Shown in pieces: positions 5,908 to 5,968 of a stretch of 5,968 nt of DNA (the stretch's first letter is position 1; every line of letters begins with the position of its first letter). The DNA is from an uncultured Bacteroidales bacterium. GTDB taxonomy: Bacteria; Bacteroidota; Bacteroidia; Bacteroidales; UBA932. The notes under the pieces were generated by a model. The model saw only the letters and a list, made by a program, of their open reading frames with translations. It was not told the origin of the DNA and did not search any database. The stretch is from assembly GCA_937898205.1 (NCBI GenBank), contig CALEJC010000205.1:1-5968 (forward strand), written 5' to 3'. The position numbers were made by a program, and so were the translations under genes.

Positions 5908-5968
5908 AATTTTAGTGTGACAGAAACTCGCGGATGAATTTGAATTTACCAGATAAAAGGGATTACCT

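Noticed and set aside
5784..5968. Phage or genomic-island attachment site at the tRNA-Ser 3' end
   Set aside because: tRNA-Ser genes are common integration targets, but no integrase, duplicated tRNA end or foreign-looking DNA is visible; a terminator follows directly.

Overview
The window looks like chromosomal DNA from a member of Bacteroidota, most likely Bacteroidales. The evidence is the conserved block ileS - DksA/TraR-family gene - lspA, the IleRS and CvpA sequences, and promoter-like elements of the Bacteroidota type (TTTG, about 19-20 nt, TAnnTTTG) instead of sigma70 boxes. The base composition looks moderate and even, and nothing in the window suggests mobile DNA.

Layout. On the minus strand at the left are the start of tsaB (cut by the window edge) and cvpA, which overlap by 8 nt and run leftward. 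A short intergenic region (683-744) carries a good promoter for the rightward ileS and a weaker candidate for cvpA. Rightward come ileS, a DksA/TraR-family regulator 7 nt later, lspA 3 nt after that, then a small secreted outer-membrane beta-barrel protein after a 43-nt gap. A tRNA-Ser(UGA) gene with its own promoter follows, and a strong hairpin terminator ends the transcription unit. The last 60 bases contain no recognised gene, although a short minus-strand reading frame may be the tail of a convergent gene.

The main anomaly is ileS. The reading frame breaks after nt 2200, and by comparison with family sequences about 38 bp (13 conserved residues, minus one base) are missing in the catalytic core. 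The deletion both frameshifts the gene and removes a conserved motif, so as written this copy could not make a working isoleucyl-tRNA synthetase. Both halves are otherwise well preserved, so an assembly error or a very recent mutation is more likely than an old pseudogene. The enzyme also carries GIHH in place of the class I HIGH signature, an arrangement associated with mupirocin-resistant type 2 IleRS.

Functionally the region is translation-centred: t6A tRNA modification (TsaB), isoleucine charging (IleRS), a DksA-like RNA polymerase regulator without zinc-finger cysteines, lipoprotein signal peptidase and a tRNA gene. I found no wholly new multi-gene system, CRISPR array, transposon or phage element.
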